DNA from: Blasia pusilla
Taxonomy: Eukaryota > Marchantiophyta > Marchantiopsida > Blasiales
Direction: 5' to 3'
Assembly (NCBI GenBank): GCA_050084515.1
Contig: CM114273.1
Location: forward strand, 11,036,001 to 11,100,000
DNA: 64,000 bases
Below, piece by piece: positions 33,201 to 45,642 of the stretch. Under the pieces are notes generated by a model. That model was not told where the DNA came from, made no database searches, and was given only the letters and a program-made list of their open reading frames with translations. Within the stretch, counting starts at the first letter, position 1. Every line of letters begins with the position of its first letter. Position numbers and translations under genes: made by a program.

Positions 33201-36200
33201 ACCTCTTTGTGAATTGTCAACCGAAGTCGAATTTACTGCACGAGATAGACTACACAATTCAGGGGCCCCCGCCAACCAAAAATGAAAGAAAGTCATACGT
33301 GGCCAGCATTTGGTCGTTGGAAGTTCCAAACTCTGACAATATAACTGATCGATGAAGATCTACCAAGCCCTTTAAATGAATTGTCTATTGGTGTTTTGCC
33401 ATGATTAGCCACTTTATTCATGGGATTCACAAAGCCTAGTACCTAGCAAGAGACATTCTTGAACGACCACTGATACCTGGGGGTTTCTGCAGCATCGCCA
33501 GCTTTATTCAGCCATTCACTTGCCTCTTTAAGTAGTTCTCCATACTCGATTGAATATGGAACTGCATGCAAATCATATAACTTTTCCTGGGTTCTGCGAA
33601 TGACACTGAAATAACTCGTTGCCTGTTTTTGATCTTCAGAATTCAGAGTTGATTTCCATCGCTCGAACTCCTGCCCCAGTTGCACACATGGACCAGAGTC
33701 ATGAGGCGTTTGTAATTTATAAATCCTGCCTCTCATCACTGCAATTTTCGATGTAGACATCAAACACGCCTTGATATGATGCCTCACACATTACAAAAAG
33801 AAAGTAGAAAGGTGATGAATGTGAGGCTACTGTTTACACCTCTTATTAGTGAAGCTTTCTTAAACACAAAGTTTACCTTTGCATCCATGTCTCGGGGATA
33901 AAAGTTGGCTCCTGAAGGTTTGGACGTTGGAAAGGCAGCCTTGAATTGAACCCCCTTCCAGCCAGGGAGACGTTTAACTGCATTCCCAGCTAAATGAATT
34001 GCAGAATCTGCTGTCGTCAAGAATGCCTTATTCTCATCAAGGCAAGACCTTATGAAGAGGAAAATATGAAAGAAACATGGAAGCCGATTAAAAGGAGGAA
34101 TACTGAAGAAAAAGACGCTCTTGGAAGAGGAAGGTGGAGCACAACAGAAGAAGACTCTTTAGTGACTAGGATTGAATATAGAACTCAGTGAAAGCAACAC
34201 AAATCTTGTGAAGAAGACTAGATTACACAGAATAAAGAGGGAAGTTTGGGTATAAAGAAACAGGAAATTAACGAAGCACATGATAGAATACTCACCAAGG
34301 GCTTTTGTTAATCAGGAAATAATCATATTTCATCTTGTCTAACTCGGACGCTGTTGCATGTAATCCAAGCCATGACTTGAGGTCTGGATTAGAACTCCAC
34401 GCCTGAGGACATTAAAGAGTATTCAATTCGACCAACAATTATTGGCAACTCAGCAAGTATGATTATGGTGCATTTTGAGGGCTACAAGGTATCGCACAGC
34501 AAGAGATTTGAACTTGGATTGGATATTAAAACTAGTAGGGCAACAAGATGATGAGAATGCAGAGAATTCCATAACACAGGACATGTATATTGCATGGTGT
34601 ACGTAAATAAGGTAGGAACTATGTTGGAGTGAGTATGAACTACGGCTGCATTAGACCTGACCTGGTACAGTAGGAATGGTTATTGTAATTAGATAGTTGA
34701 ACCTAATCTCTTTGCTATAATTAGATGACTGCTGTTTTGGTAGCCTTAGCTATAATCTGTTCTAAACTTAAGATCAGCTTACTTTAGGGCAATAGGCTAC
34801 TCAGCCAAATACAACAACCTTCTAGAAACGCCTTGGGGTTTCTTCCCTCCATGTCTTGTAAAGCCTCTAACAGCCCCTCTTGTGGGAGACTCTAAGATGT
34901 TGAAATTGCAACTGTAAGATCAGGAGCGAAAAAATCTGTTTTTTACTATGAAAAGTTAACTTTTTCTATCTATAGGTAAAATTCTATTTTTAGGTTTATT
35001 AACTAGACCTTTAGGTTTTCGCAATAGCTTTTTTAGTCTTAGTTAAAAACCTTTAGGGTTTCATAATAGCCTCCTTTAGCCTTAGTTAAGGACTTTTAGG
35101 GTTTAAGATAGCCAGGGGCTATCCTATAAGAGCAAGAGGCTTACCAGAGCACTCTCATTCTCTTCTCTACTATTCCCAGCTCCTGGACCTGCGAACTTCA
35201 GTATTGCTGCCCCTCAGCTTGGGTGGCTGACCTATTGTGATAGAAGGAGTTGATGTTTTGGAGGACCTGCTGCTGGAGGAGATAGTGTGCTGCTTGAAAA
35301 GGCATCAATAGTGTAGAGAGTCTCTTCTTCCTATAGGGAGGAAGTTTGTGAGTAGTAGATCAATCAGATCTCTCTCATGTTTTTGTAAGTACAGAGTTTC
35401 CTTTCCTATTTGACGTCTGTGAAGCTATTCCATGTATCTATAATCTGCTGTAACTTCTTGGAGCTTGGAGAAACAAATTAGCTCTGTAATCAAAGTCAGT
35501 ATTTGTTTACTCCTGTTTTTCTTTTATAAGAGCCCCTTCTTATGAGGTTGTTGTCCTATTGATTCAATGTGACCACCTGCTCCATGGCAAGTCCGTACCT
35601 TCTATCTAAACCTATTGCTACTCGTGTCTTGGCTGAGGGATGCATCTCTACACAAAGGTGTTAAAACCTTCAAAAGGATCTTCAGAATTCAGCTCGTTTT
35701 GTGCTTTGTCTCCTACGTATTGGCTTGTGAGGGCCCTCCTTTCTATCTGAAGCTGTTGCTGCTTGTGACTTGGTCGAGGAATACAACTTTACTCAAAGGT
35801 ATTGGAACTTTCTAAATGATTTTCAGTGTTCAGCTTGTTTTGTGCTTTGTCTCCTACATACAAGCTTGCAGTGCAGCAACACCTTGTCCTAGGATTTGCT
35901 GGAGTACTCTCAGTGTGCATATTTGTCTGCTTGAGCTAACAACATAAACAGGAACCTGGTCTGGATGGAGCCTTGAGCCTACACCTCTTGCTGGGATCTC
36001 TTACTGTTGGGAACCGTGCAGGCGGAAGCTTCCTCTCTCTCTTTGGATGATTATCCAAAGATAGTCATCTTTGGATCAGAGCTCCCTACAGCACAGCAGT
36101 CACTCACTTTCACCTTCAGCCAGGGACTGAGAAGGGAGACTACAGAGATTGTGGGTCAGTACATATACCTGGAGAACCCAACAACCAATGGAGAACCAAT

Positions 36201-39200
36201 GGAAGTCCCGACAAGATTAATGCAGGATTTAGGGGTTTACACATGCTGCAATCCAACTGCAGAAGAGTGGAACTTTGGCATACTTCACACAAACTATCTC
36301 TTAACGCTCTCGTGATCCCAGCCCCAATGCATGGCCCCAAGGTCTAGAGGTCCCCCAGAAACTCTTCATGTGACAGAGTCTGGGCATTAGGAGAACCACT
36401 CCCCACAACATTCTATTGGCTGAGTTTGGGGAGGTCCTCATGGAGATTCATGCTGTTAAAAATCTGATTACATTCAGGATATTTGCGAGGACGATCCTAA
36501 TAGCCTCTCAGCCAGAGCCTTTGAGGTTTCTAAACGTAGTGCAGCTGTTGGGGCAAAAAATTGGTACTATGACTGCAAGGAGTGGCTCATGAAATGGGGC
36601 ATCTCAATCGATGACCTGCCCACGGCCCAACCAGGACCTGGCTGAACAACTACAAAGCAATTACATTCCACCAACAGGGATTTGCACTAGTGGCTTTGGG
36701 AGACTAGGGGGAATACATCTCACAAAAATGGAGAAAGAATGAGGCCCTACTGCACTCTCATGAACACTGGCAGATCCATGCAGCAAAGCCTCTTAAATCT
36801 CTGCCACCATTCCCACTAAGTTACGTCATACATTAGTGAGATTCAGATGTGGCTCAACTTACCTTGAGGTTGAGAGAGGGAACTTCTCACAGAAGAAAAG
36901 AGAGGACAGATTACGTAGATTTTGCAACAAGGGGCTTATTGATGATGAACATCATTACCTCTTCCACTGCACCTTTCACAATCCCATTAGACTTGACTTC
37001 CCAGATCTCTTCGCTCACCCAGCCCTCAGGGTCTCTGAATTCATTGCTAGGCAGAATCAGATTCAGATTGCTAAATTCTTACATTGTTGTGTGAAGACTA
37101 GAGAATATCACCTGGCACAAAGGACCTCTTAAGCCCTTGCTGGTTCTTTCTTCAAATTGCTGTTATTTTTGCAAAACTAAGTTCCATGGCCCTGTGGGGT
37201 CCCTGTCGACAAGAATCTATTCATTATTTCTTTCTCATCTGTATTCTAGTTCCTCATCTCTCACATATTTCATCACAAGAATGACTTTAGAGGTCCACTT
37301 AATTTGAACTCACGGCTGGAAACCCTTAACCTGCATTTTCTCAAAATTTACGAGTCAAGTTTAACTTAACCAGCTACCTTACCTCCTTCCTAATGGGTCC
37401 CACAAGGTAGCAATTCGAGACATGAGTATAGCACAAGAGGAATGCTATGTCGTCAGGTTAGCGGTATAGGTTGTCCTCTCTTGTCAGCCTCGGTAGTCTA
37501 ATATCAATAAATTTATCATGGATCGAGCAGACTAGTCATATCAGTTTTCATCATATACCTGACCAAGAAAGATTTGCTCAAGAACTTGGGCAGACCGCAC
37601 AGTGTGCATCAAAGCAAGAATATCCCCCTCACTCAATCCTGCAAGCTGGAACAAACCATGAGTCTTTGATTATATTGGGCATCAAAGTCCTTCACATGTA
37701 ACCATCAACAATTGGTGAAATGAAACATGCATGTGATAACTCTTTTTCTTCATAGACTTCCCATAATGCAATGACATAGACACTAAACCCTGATGTTTGA
37801 TCTCAATCATGATCTGATGTTCTTGATCTAAATCATGAAAAACATATCACAAACAGCATGAATGGTTCTGACAACTAGAGTGTTTGTTTCTATGAAACAT
37901 TCTGCCTTCACCTTTGCTTGAACATTCAAACATATCGTAATAGCTACATCCTCGCAGCAGGTTGAGGTGAAATTTGGAATTTCTCTTTCCAAAATGAGCA
38001 GTTAAATACTCAGAACTGACGTCTTTGGGTTTAACAAAATTGTTTCATTCTTACCTCAGCTTTAAGTGTAACTGGAGCATAGCGATTGAGCTGTTTCTTT
38101 AGAGAGGAGATTCTCATATGTTGGTCACTTTCATACCTATATTATAAACAGATAAGATTTTCTAAGAACCTCGCACAGTTCCTATTGTGTTGACACATTT
38201 CAAGACGATGAAATACCAAGACAAATAGTTTCTGATAACAGCTTATTACATATTGTACAGAGAACGCTGGAAGAATGAATTGATATATCAAATCTGTTTG
38301 AACACAACATTGTAGACACTTTTCCATCAACAGACATCCTGAGGTCAGCAGACAGTAGAAAAGATTTGGTGATAGTTAATGAAGTCCTCCCTGCGCCAAA
38401 CATTGATAAAGAAAGCATAAAAAGTAACATGGTTCTGTCTGCAAAAGCTGCATTACGATTCACATCACAGAGTGGAAGCACATACCTGGTCACAATGGCT
38501 TGGAACAGCTTACCATAGTCGTTAGTCACTGCATAGTTGACATAGGCAGGATCATTGTTTTCTAGAAGTTCCTTATACTCTTTCCACCCTATGTACTTCA
38601 CTTCCACCACCTCAGAATCCTGCACAGATGCTCACATGACAAAAAAAAGAGTAAGAACCTTCAATTCCAGTTTTATAACTTCGCCGTCTTCTAGGTCATG
38701 AGGTAAAAAAGCACATGCACCAAAAACATGAGCGTCTTGCTGGTGGTCAATTTTCATGACATTGATTCAAATACACGAAAAAAGTAGTGTGGACTTAGTC
38801 AAGAAAAGATAACAAGACTGATGAAATAAATACCCAACTTTTGACCTACATTAGAAGCACGCACGTAGACATCCTTGATATAAATACATCTATGTATATA
38901 GATATTCTCTTCATCTATGCTACGTACAGTCATCATGTGTGGCGCACAGTAATTTGAATCTATGCCTGCCCTCTGTTCAATTGATTCATTCAAATCTCAC
39001 AAACCCTTATTTCCCATTGTGTGGAATTCCTTCCATGTTATTTGGTAATACAAATTAGGAAAAACACTTAGTCCGAGTGAGGCCAACCTGGAGTGTGAAA
39101 GTCTCCAGGGGTATGGGCTCCACCGTGGTTACAAGGTAAACATCATTGTATTCATTATTGATGAATGTCCCTTTATTTGTAGTCCTACACCAACAAGCAA

Positions 39201-40177
39201 AGAGGTGTTATGCATGTGCACACAAGTTACTAACTACATAAAAACACAACATTATGAATACATGAAATCCATGTGTTCAAAGAGGTTCAAACTCACTCAG
39301 TTTGAAGGTAGACAAAAAGCAGCTCAAAAGCTTCACTTGGTAGATCTACCCCTAGCTCTTCCTTCAGCTCCCTCCTGTTTGATGCGAGGTTGTCATAAAA
39401 CAAGGACATATTGTTATAAAAATATCGATCTTCTTGTCGCTTTTACATTTGTTCTCGCCCATCTCATCTTCTATTTGGACTGCGTAGGAGTCCGACAGCA
39501 GCCACACAGATCCTGCATACTAGTTATTATTTTGAGTTGGATGTACCTAAGCCAAGAAAGTTATTTATTTCACAAGAACATGAGCACAAAAATCCCACTA
39601 GGCGGCGGTCCCAAGTATATCGCTATGATGGAACGGTCTACCAATGAATTGCAAAATATGTCCGCTTAAACCCGAATCCAAGATCCCAGGTGTCAGGATT
39701 AGTTTGTTGCTTGGGTCGGAAAACTGCAAATACACAATTTTCGCCTAGTACCTCGCACTGTCAAGGGATGTATCTCCAGCGGATATGTGACCAGCAGATG
39801 AAATATCCCAGAGACCAGGCCAGGAATCCTTCGAATAGGCTCGTTTCTGAAGAAGCAATTGAGCCGTGCTCTCGGCGTAAATCCATACATGGACTGCCCG
39901 GTGATAGTCTCCATCCTTATGCACAAGATCCCTTCAAGTCACACGATTCCACAACGTTTGGGTTAAATGTGAAAACAGAGTAATCTTGAGAAGTTCCCGA
40001 CGGTCCGAGGCAGACTGCAAGTAAAGTCAGATCTCTCCTCAATTGTAAACAGCTGTAACAGTAAGTCAACACCCAATCGGGAATTGCTCGCCTCAAGACA
40101 TGAAAGAATACACACCTGGCTTTCGAGGCTCCAGTGTAATGCCCCTCCGGTGTGAGCAGGTCCAGGTATTCCGCCAT
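30209..40177 (-). CDS. NUDT3: Nudix hydrolase / dipeptidyl peptidase III fusion (NUDT3 type)
   Basis: The 21 exons (minus strand, high to low) are 40177-40116, 39931-39752, 39374-39297, 39184-39088, 38619-38486, 38136-38055, 37645-37559, 34402-34296, 34048-33877, 33670-33477, 33159-33078, 32738-32673, 32540-32463, 32347-32252, 32129-32023, 31854-31689, 31529-31446, 31127-31033, 30853-30763, 30611-30465 and 30292-30209. All have GT-AG borders and keep phase, giving 762 residues, close to the plant family length. The Nudix box is at about 68-90 (GHISAGD, RRELKEELGV), with Asp74 where the consensus has Glu. The M49 peptidase part has the zinc motif HECCH (574-578) and EEAKAD (606-611). This two-domain enzyme is known from plants; a moss member has been reported with both activities, and Arabidopsis NUDX3 is reported to cleave prenyl diphosphates. 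No targeting peptide is seen, so it is likely cytosolic. The 3.2 kb intron 7 holds a LINE relic. Confidence 0.95.
35009..35110. repeat. Short tandem repeat, unit about 46 bp
   Basis: Units built on CCTTTAGGGTTTCATAATAGCC followed by TTTAGTCTTAGTTAA-like sequence occur twice in full, with a third start (CTTTTAGGGTTTAAGATAGCC). They lie in the insert within intron 7. Confidence 0.65.
35605..35873. repeat. Tandem duplication, unit 141 bp, two copies
   Basis: The copies at about 35605-35732 and 35746-35873 share GTTTTGTGCTTTGTCTCCTA exactly and CTCAAAGGT/CACAAAGGT, TTGCTGCTTGTG-like starts and CAGCTTGT/CAGCTCGT in the same order. Confidence 0.75.
36560..37132 (+). pseudogene. LINE C-terminal zinc region relic
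   Basis: The frame 36836-37132 reads MRFRCGSTYLEVERGNFSQ, then REDRLRRFCNKGLIDDEHH and LFHCTFHNPIR. This is the R-C-G, L-x-V-E-x-G, C-x(n)-E/DDEHH-x3-C layout at the end of LINE polymerases, and resembles the one at 16137-16217. WYYDCKEWLMKWGIS in another frame at about 36570-36620 fits the preceding region. Stops and frame breaks are present. Confidence 0.65.
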
Positions 40178-41315
40178 CGAACAATGTTGTCTCTGTCGTA
40201 TTCTGAATACCTTGATCTCTACTTAGCAATCAGAGTCCCCGCGCCCGACTTGGTGGTAGTAAAAAGTTTAGGTGGGTCACTTGCCGTCCCTGCTCTACGC
40301 AGTCCGCAATTGCTGACTACAAATATGATAAACTGACGAAATTCACACAATTAATCCACGAGTGAATTTAGCTCGTACGAATTATTTTGCATGAAAAGGG
40401 ATGGGCAGAAATCAAGTACAGGCCAAAGCCACCCTACTGAACCTAGGAAAAAGGGAAGGTCAGAAACCATTCTCGTAGAACTAAAGCCTGTCAACTAAAT
40501 CTACGCAATGAGCAAAGCGGTGGATCCAGCGGTAAGCCCCATAGTCGGATTTATCGGGCACGGGATCCACCTTGATGCTGCCTCGAGAGAAAGTGGCAAA
40601 GGAATGCCATCCAATCTTCACTAGATCCACGAAGTCTCGAGGCGATCACGCTTCAAATGCTTCATCCGAGCCTCGCGATAGCAGACATCTCTTCTACAGA
40701 ATGAAACAAATGAAACGACGGGGAGTGCATCTACCTCTTTGCAACCTCGCGAGAATGCCACAAGGGAATGACATCTGATCGCCTCAATAATTCCAGGCTT
40801 TCCAGCGATCACGACGGGAAAAACAAAAACAAGGCTTTAAACGCTGTAGACTAAACGCGCGGTATCATAAGAGCTCTAGTGAACGTCTTGGAATGAAACG
40901 CAACTAAAGATTTGGAATATTGAGGATAAACGCGCACACGTAGTCCACGTGGTTACCGTACTTGGGTTTGTCGTATCTATGACCGTTCTTTCCCCACACA
41001 TATAGTCAGAGGAAGAAATGTTAACAAGAGGCCTATTGCCTATTGCCCAGCGAACAAGAGAGCGGTCTGTACAAGAGCTTCGAGTACGAACAAAAAACAA
41101 AAAAATCTACCATTGAATGTTTCTCGGGGGTTTACCAGAATACAGAATTTGTGTGGTGGTATCTAGATCCGTGGACACCCGCGGGTTTGAGCCTCGCCGA
41201 ATATTCCTTTTTTTATGAGGGGTTTTTGCCCAGCACCCAGTAGCTGAAAGCTGAGGGAGCGCTTGCGCTACATGGGCAGTGTGTAGTTGGGGGACATTTC
41301 GGAACTTCGGAAGGA
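40178..41315. promoter_or_regulatory. Shared upstream region of two divergent genes
   Basis: 1.1 kb separate the start codon of the Nudix/DPP III gene (-) and that of the GIY-YIG gene (+). I see no coding gene between. Both promoters must lie here, so a bidirectional promoter is possible. No clear TATA box or first exon could be assigned. Confidence 0.5.
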
Positions 41316-43411
41316 ATGCTGCACACGAGCCGGGTGGTGCCATGGCAGAGCACCTTTCCGCAGGTCAGACTGTTCATGCCTGGTGCTCCGTGTCTCAAGT
41401 CTCGCGCTGTAGTCAGGATTAGCTCGAAGCACGCCGCTGTGCAGATGTACAAGGCTTCTTATATGGTTAGAAGGGTAGGTGGTGGTCGGGTGATTGGAGC
41501 TGGACCATCACGGCAACGAAGAGCAGCCTACTGCGCAGTGAATGTTTTAGAGACGATTGCCCGCAACGATGAGCAAACCAACTTGAATCAGAAGCCGTTG
41601 TACGATGAGCTGCAGCGCTATGGAGTGGATGAGGCCGACTACGACTTTACTGCCATCAACATCCATTCGACTCTGGTGGACGCGAAGCCGAAAAAGCTAG
41701 CGGCAAGAAAGAGGAAGGCGACAGAATTGGGAGGAAACCAACCCACGTTGAAGGAAGAATCAGGAGTGATAGAGGACTGGTGCGCGTATCTGCTGCTCTC
41801 AGCCGATTCGCACAAGACCTATGTGGGTGTCACTTACGATATCAGAAGACGGTATGGGTGTCTTTTCCTTTCGGCCGAACCTTGAATTGCAGGGCAATTT
41901 GAGTGTTTTTGTGATCAATCCGCTGTCACCTTCATTTCATCTGTGAATTGCACACTCATAAGCATTTGGTCTAGAGACGATCATCCAAGAAAATCAATTC
42001 TTTGCTATTCATCACCACCGTAGAAATGCTCGTCGTCCATTGTAGTCGAATTCGTGTACATGAGGGAAAAGAATTAGCCAAGTTGATTTCTGTAAGTAAC
42101 CAAGAATCAAATTTTTTCACATCTTGGATCTGGAGCACGGAAGGACTGTTTCCGTTGGAAAGTGAAACTTGTTTAGGTTTTGTGGAGGGAATGAGTTGGG
42201 ATTGATGAGGAGTTCTGGGGATATTCAATTAGGGACCGGAAAGAGTCTGAAAGTTTAAGCCTATCGGATTCGAATTCTGTTGCAGATTGAGGCAGCACAA
42301 CGGAGAACTTGCTGGTGGTGCGAAAGCTGCTCGTGCAGGGAGACCTTGGCGACTCGTTTGTACAGTGCGTGGCTTTGCTACTCGGAGTGAAGGTTCGCTC
42401 ATAGACTCTATCTCCTCAATTCTAGGTAGAGTTGTCAAGATAGTGAAAGAAAGCAGCATGATTTTTGGAAACACTTCGACCAGAGGTTGGTGTGGTTTTC
42501 ACTTGTGTGGCATACGTGACGAGAAGCTTCTAAGTTTTGCTCCAAGTTGTAAAGTTATTATTATCTCCTTATTATCTCCTTGCACTAGTTGTACCCGGGC
42601 CACTTCAGATTGACCGCATGAGGTGTTGCCTATCTGTGTGGTGATGCATATTGCATCATGCGTTCTGATTCCTCGTCTTCTGCGGTCTTCCTTCTCCCTA
42701 AGCTCTTCAAAACTGACGAATCCGGTCGTTCCTTATTTGTTTAAAGAGGAGAAAGTTACTGGATAACCATACAATATTCTTCCAATTTAGCTATGGATTA
42801 TATATGTTGAGAAGCTTACATGGCGTATATTCCAATCCACTGACTGTCAAACTGTCCAATGAAAGTGTCACTTCGCTCATCTTCTCAACTTTTTCACCTA
42901 TTAGTAGAGCTCTTTCCAAATGGATATCCATGAAATCTGTCAGTCACCCTTGAATTGTATTGCTTGCACCCTTTTTAAATTCTCCTATCCTAAACAGGAT
43001 CAATCTCATTAATAAGCACGAGCTTTGGTGAATGTTTTCTACACTAGTACACCAATCAGTTCTTTGGATGGGAAGGTCACTGGGAACTGGTCTCATCCCT
43101 GTATCTTATTTCAGTTTTTAGAGTATATCTTGTGAACTCTTTTTTTCTGTGTCGTGGTAACTGTTAGGGTCCAGTGCTACTTTTAAATTCTCCTTGGATC
43201 CTGAATTGTGACTTTTTTCCTGAAAATACTCTCTGCAGCTTGTCAGTTTGAATGGAGATGGAAAGCTCAAGCAGCAAAGATCAAAACTGTTTCTAGAACA
43301 AATTCAGAAGTTTTTGAATCTCCTCTTATCATTCGCAGACGAGCAGCCTTGGATGAAACCATTAATTCTAAGGAGGATTGGAAGGATCTTCTAGTCCAGT
43401 GGCATTCATAG
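41316..43411 (+). CDS. SLX1-like GIY-YIG nuclease domain protein
   Basis: Three exons (41316-41851, 42286-42392, 43239-43411) with GT-AG borders join in phase to 271 residues. The GIY-YIG fold lies at about 155-235: CAYLLLSAD (the GIY strand), KTYVGVTYDIRRRLRQHNGE (YIG strand, catalytic Arg region), GRPWRLVC and QFEWRWK with the probable catalytic Glu. This layout matches SLX1 structure-specific endonucleases, including RRxRQHNGE and the FEW motif. SLX1 proper goes on with a C-terminal RING-type zinc domain, which is absent here, so this is the short plant class. The N-terminal 50-60 residues are rich in Arg and Ser and poor in acids, which suggests import into mitochondria or chloroplasts. 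The role is probably DNA repair or recombination. In-frame ATGs at 41376 and 41442 are alternative starts. Confidence 0.85.
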
Positions 43412-44519
43412 TCAGAATGGTGTGGGACTAAGCAGAGGTGTCCCAATCCACAATATAAGGTAGTTGTAAAAAAGAGGTGCTGTGGAACCCTGGGATTTCA
43501 GAAGATAGATGCCTCTGTGAGAGCACCATCCAGTCAAATCTGGTGTACACAATGTACTCACTTTTTGATGTTGAACATTACTGAAATCTGTAAAGACATA
43601 TAACTTGGAAATGAGAAGTTTCTTAAACTAGGATGCAAGTTTGAGGTCGTGTACCCTAAAACGATTTGCTTCTTCCGTTGAGTTGAAAGTCCAGGACTCC
43701 TGAACACAAAGTATCTCCATGAGTAGTCAAGCACATAAACTATTCTTGTACTATCCAATCTTGGAGGCACTTTATGAACAGTTGGCCACACATAGCTTTT
43801 ACTTGTGGGATCAACAGATGCTGCTATGGTTAGTGTTATGGTAAGTATGGCATGTCAAACACCTTCCAAGTAGGGGAGAGTTGGATGTCCTCGGGTAGCC
43901 CTATCTAGAAAATTCCTGAACAGGAGTAGGGCTCCTCCTTTGTGAGCAATCAAGGTTCTGGATGGGAGTTTCATGAACATCTGGATAGAGGTTGATTGTT
44001 GATTTGTCTCTTTCTTGTATTGATCTCGCACAAAGCGACTAGCCCTTTCTCATCCGGCGAGAGGTGCGTAGATTATTTGCACCCTAGATTTTATGGTGGT
44101 AGGAATTCAACTTTGCCTCTAGTTGTAAAAAAATAAGTTTATATTAAATTGCCATTTGCAATTAAGGTAGGATCATCTATTATCTATAATGTTGACAAAG
44201 GATGGCTTTTGGATTTGCAAGAGCATCTTTGCTTGACATAAGAAGGTGGGACAGCAAGAAAATGTTTCCAAACCACATGTAACATGACTATGAGACACTA
44301 ACAATCAATTGCAAGAGATGTGGAAACAAGGTGAAGGTTAGGGAGTGTCATGAAGCTCGAGGGAAAAACAGGTGGACATTGTCAATATTTCGTGTGGGAG
44401 TGGAATACTCCATTGAGGAAGGAGGGAAGAATATTTAACATCCTTGAGTGTCTGATTGTTGTGTGGTGACAAAGAAGAAGCAAGAATTTTTTTCAAAAAT
44501 TCCATACAATTGTAATCCT
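43412..44519. other. 3' flank and spacer after the GIY-YIG gene
   Basis: The first several hundred bases probably include the 3' leader of the GIY-YIG gene. No other gene is seen. The part at 44160-44310 resembles 20010-20180 (shared ATTATCTATA, GATTTGCAA and a CAAGAARATGTTT-like block), a sign of a dispersed repeat. Confidence 0.45.
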
Positions 44520-44715
44520 TGGCTAATATTTTCTAATGCTTCGACACCCTTGGATGGTAAAGCATGTGATGGGACCCATTAAATCCATGTGAATTTCATC
44601 AAAAGGCATAGCATGGAGCTTATAACTCCTTGTGCAAGAAGTCTTATTATGCGGTGAGGTGGCATTTCATTCCACTTGTGCCATGTAGTTGTAATAGTTG
44701 TCGTGCGATCTACTC
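44520..44715 (-). pseudogene. Gypsy integrase fragment
   Basis: On the minus strand one frame gives NATSPHNKTSCTRSYKLH followed by AMPFDEIHMDLMGPITCFTI. This resembles the start of the Gypsy integrase core, where a W/F-E-x-IHMDLMGPI block carries the first catalytic Asp. A stop lies upstream and TAG follows. The minus-strand Gypsy LTR at 45643-46284 lies upstream in the same orientation, so both may belong to one decayed element. Confidence 0.5.
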
Positions 44716-45642
44716 CTCTTGAAAGTTAATATTTAATATTGTGGAAACGTAGGTCACGCTCTCCTTACTAATGTGCATCCAAATACACTCATGTAAGCCA
44801 CTGTTTGGGTCAACTAGCCACACATCTTTGTGAGTTCTCAACTTGGGCTATCCAACAAGCTCAACAGTTTCTAATTAATCCCTCACTTCCAACACGGGCA
44901 AGTCTTCCTAAACTTGGGAGAAACTTCTTAAGTAGTCCAAACACCTAAAACGGTGTTCGTGCATCTGCATGGTCAACTGTCAAACGAATCTCGAATGAGT
45001 CTCGAACCAAGATCCAAGAATTGAGTAAGGGGTTGAGGTCCAATGTTGGCATCTAAAATTCGTCCCCCTCGGACTTGGCTTGGTATCCATATCCCAAAAC
45101 CAACCTCCCGATCCATTTCGTGCCCTTGGTTTGCCTCGTGACGCCCCAAAGTAGAGTTCAAGTTCCAAACACCCCTTGGAGATCCTCTCCATTATACATA
45201 GTTCTAGAGATCTCCACCCCCTCCTCACCTCTGGGATAGTCCTCTTGGGCCGCTCATTTTGGCCACTAACCCAACTACCGATCTGATAGTTGTGGGGCAA
45301 TTTCTCAATCTCTCTTCATGCGTTTGTCTAAATCTTTGGTGTGTTGGAATTGTTTTTGCGTGAGCTTTCCAACATCATCTTATTTGTCTCAATTTTCCAT
45401 TAGGTCTTGTCGTTATGACCATAAACATTGCAAAACCATCAAACGCTAGTCAAGTTCCAAATCCTCTTGGTAACCAACTCTCATGGGATTTGAGCTCCTT
45501 TTAAGTCTAGCTTTGCGTTTGGTCTTGGTTTATTAGGTCATGATCATCTTCGCAGAAACGCCTAACCTTGATTGTGTCTCACATTTTATGTCTCATTCAA
45601 GAGACTTCTTTTCATCTTAATGGGAGCTCGAATAGGAGCCTA
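44716..45642. other. Possible interior of a decayed minus-strand Gypsy element
   Basis: The stretch lies between the LTR at 45643-46284 and the integrase fragment. A 106-codon minus frame (45300-44980) has no recognisable domain. It may be element sequence or plain spacer. Confidence 0.35.

Larger units (their letters stand above)
34650..37150 (+). mobile_element. Decayed LINE-like insert in intron 7 of the Nudix/DPP III gene
   Basis: Intron 7 (34403-37558) is far longer than the gene's other introns. Its middle lies on the strand opposite the gene. From 36500 to 37130 it resembles the C-terminal end of LINE polymerases. Further left are tandem repeats (35009-35110 and 35605-35873), and a 102-codon frame at 36007-36315 without a known motif, perhaps an ORF1 relic. 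The ends of the insert and a target duplication could not be fixed, so the borders are approximate. Confidence 0.6.

Noticed and set aside
39205-39669. A 154-codon + frame
   Set aside because: It runs antisense through exon 3 and adjoining introns of the Nudix/DPP III gene and has no motif.
42268-42284. A box-B-like word (GGATTCGAATTC) in the GIY-YIG intron
   Set aside because: No acceptor, D or anticodon arms can be paired around it; it lies directly before a splice acceptor.
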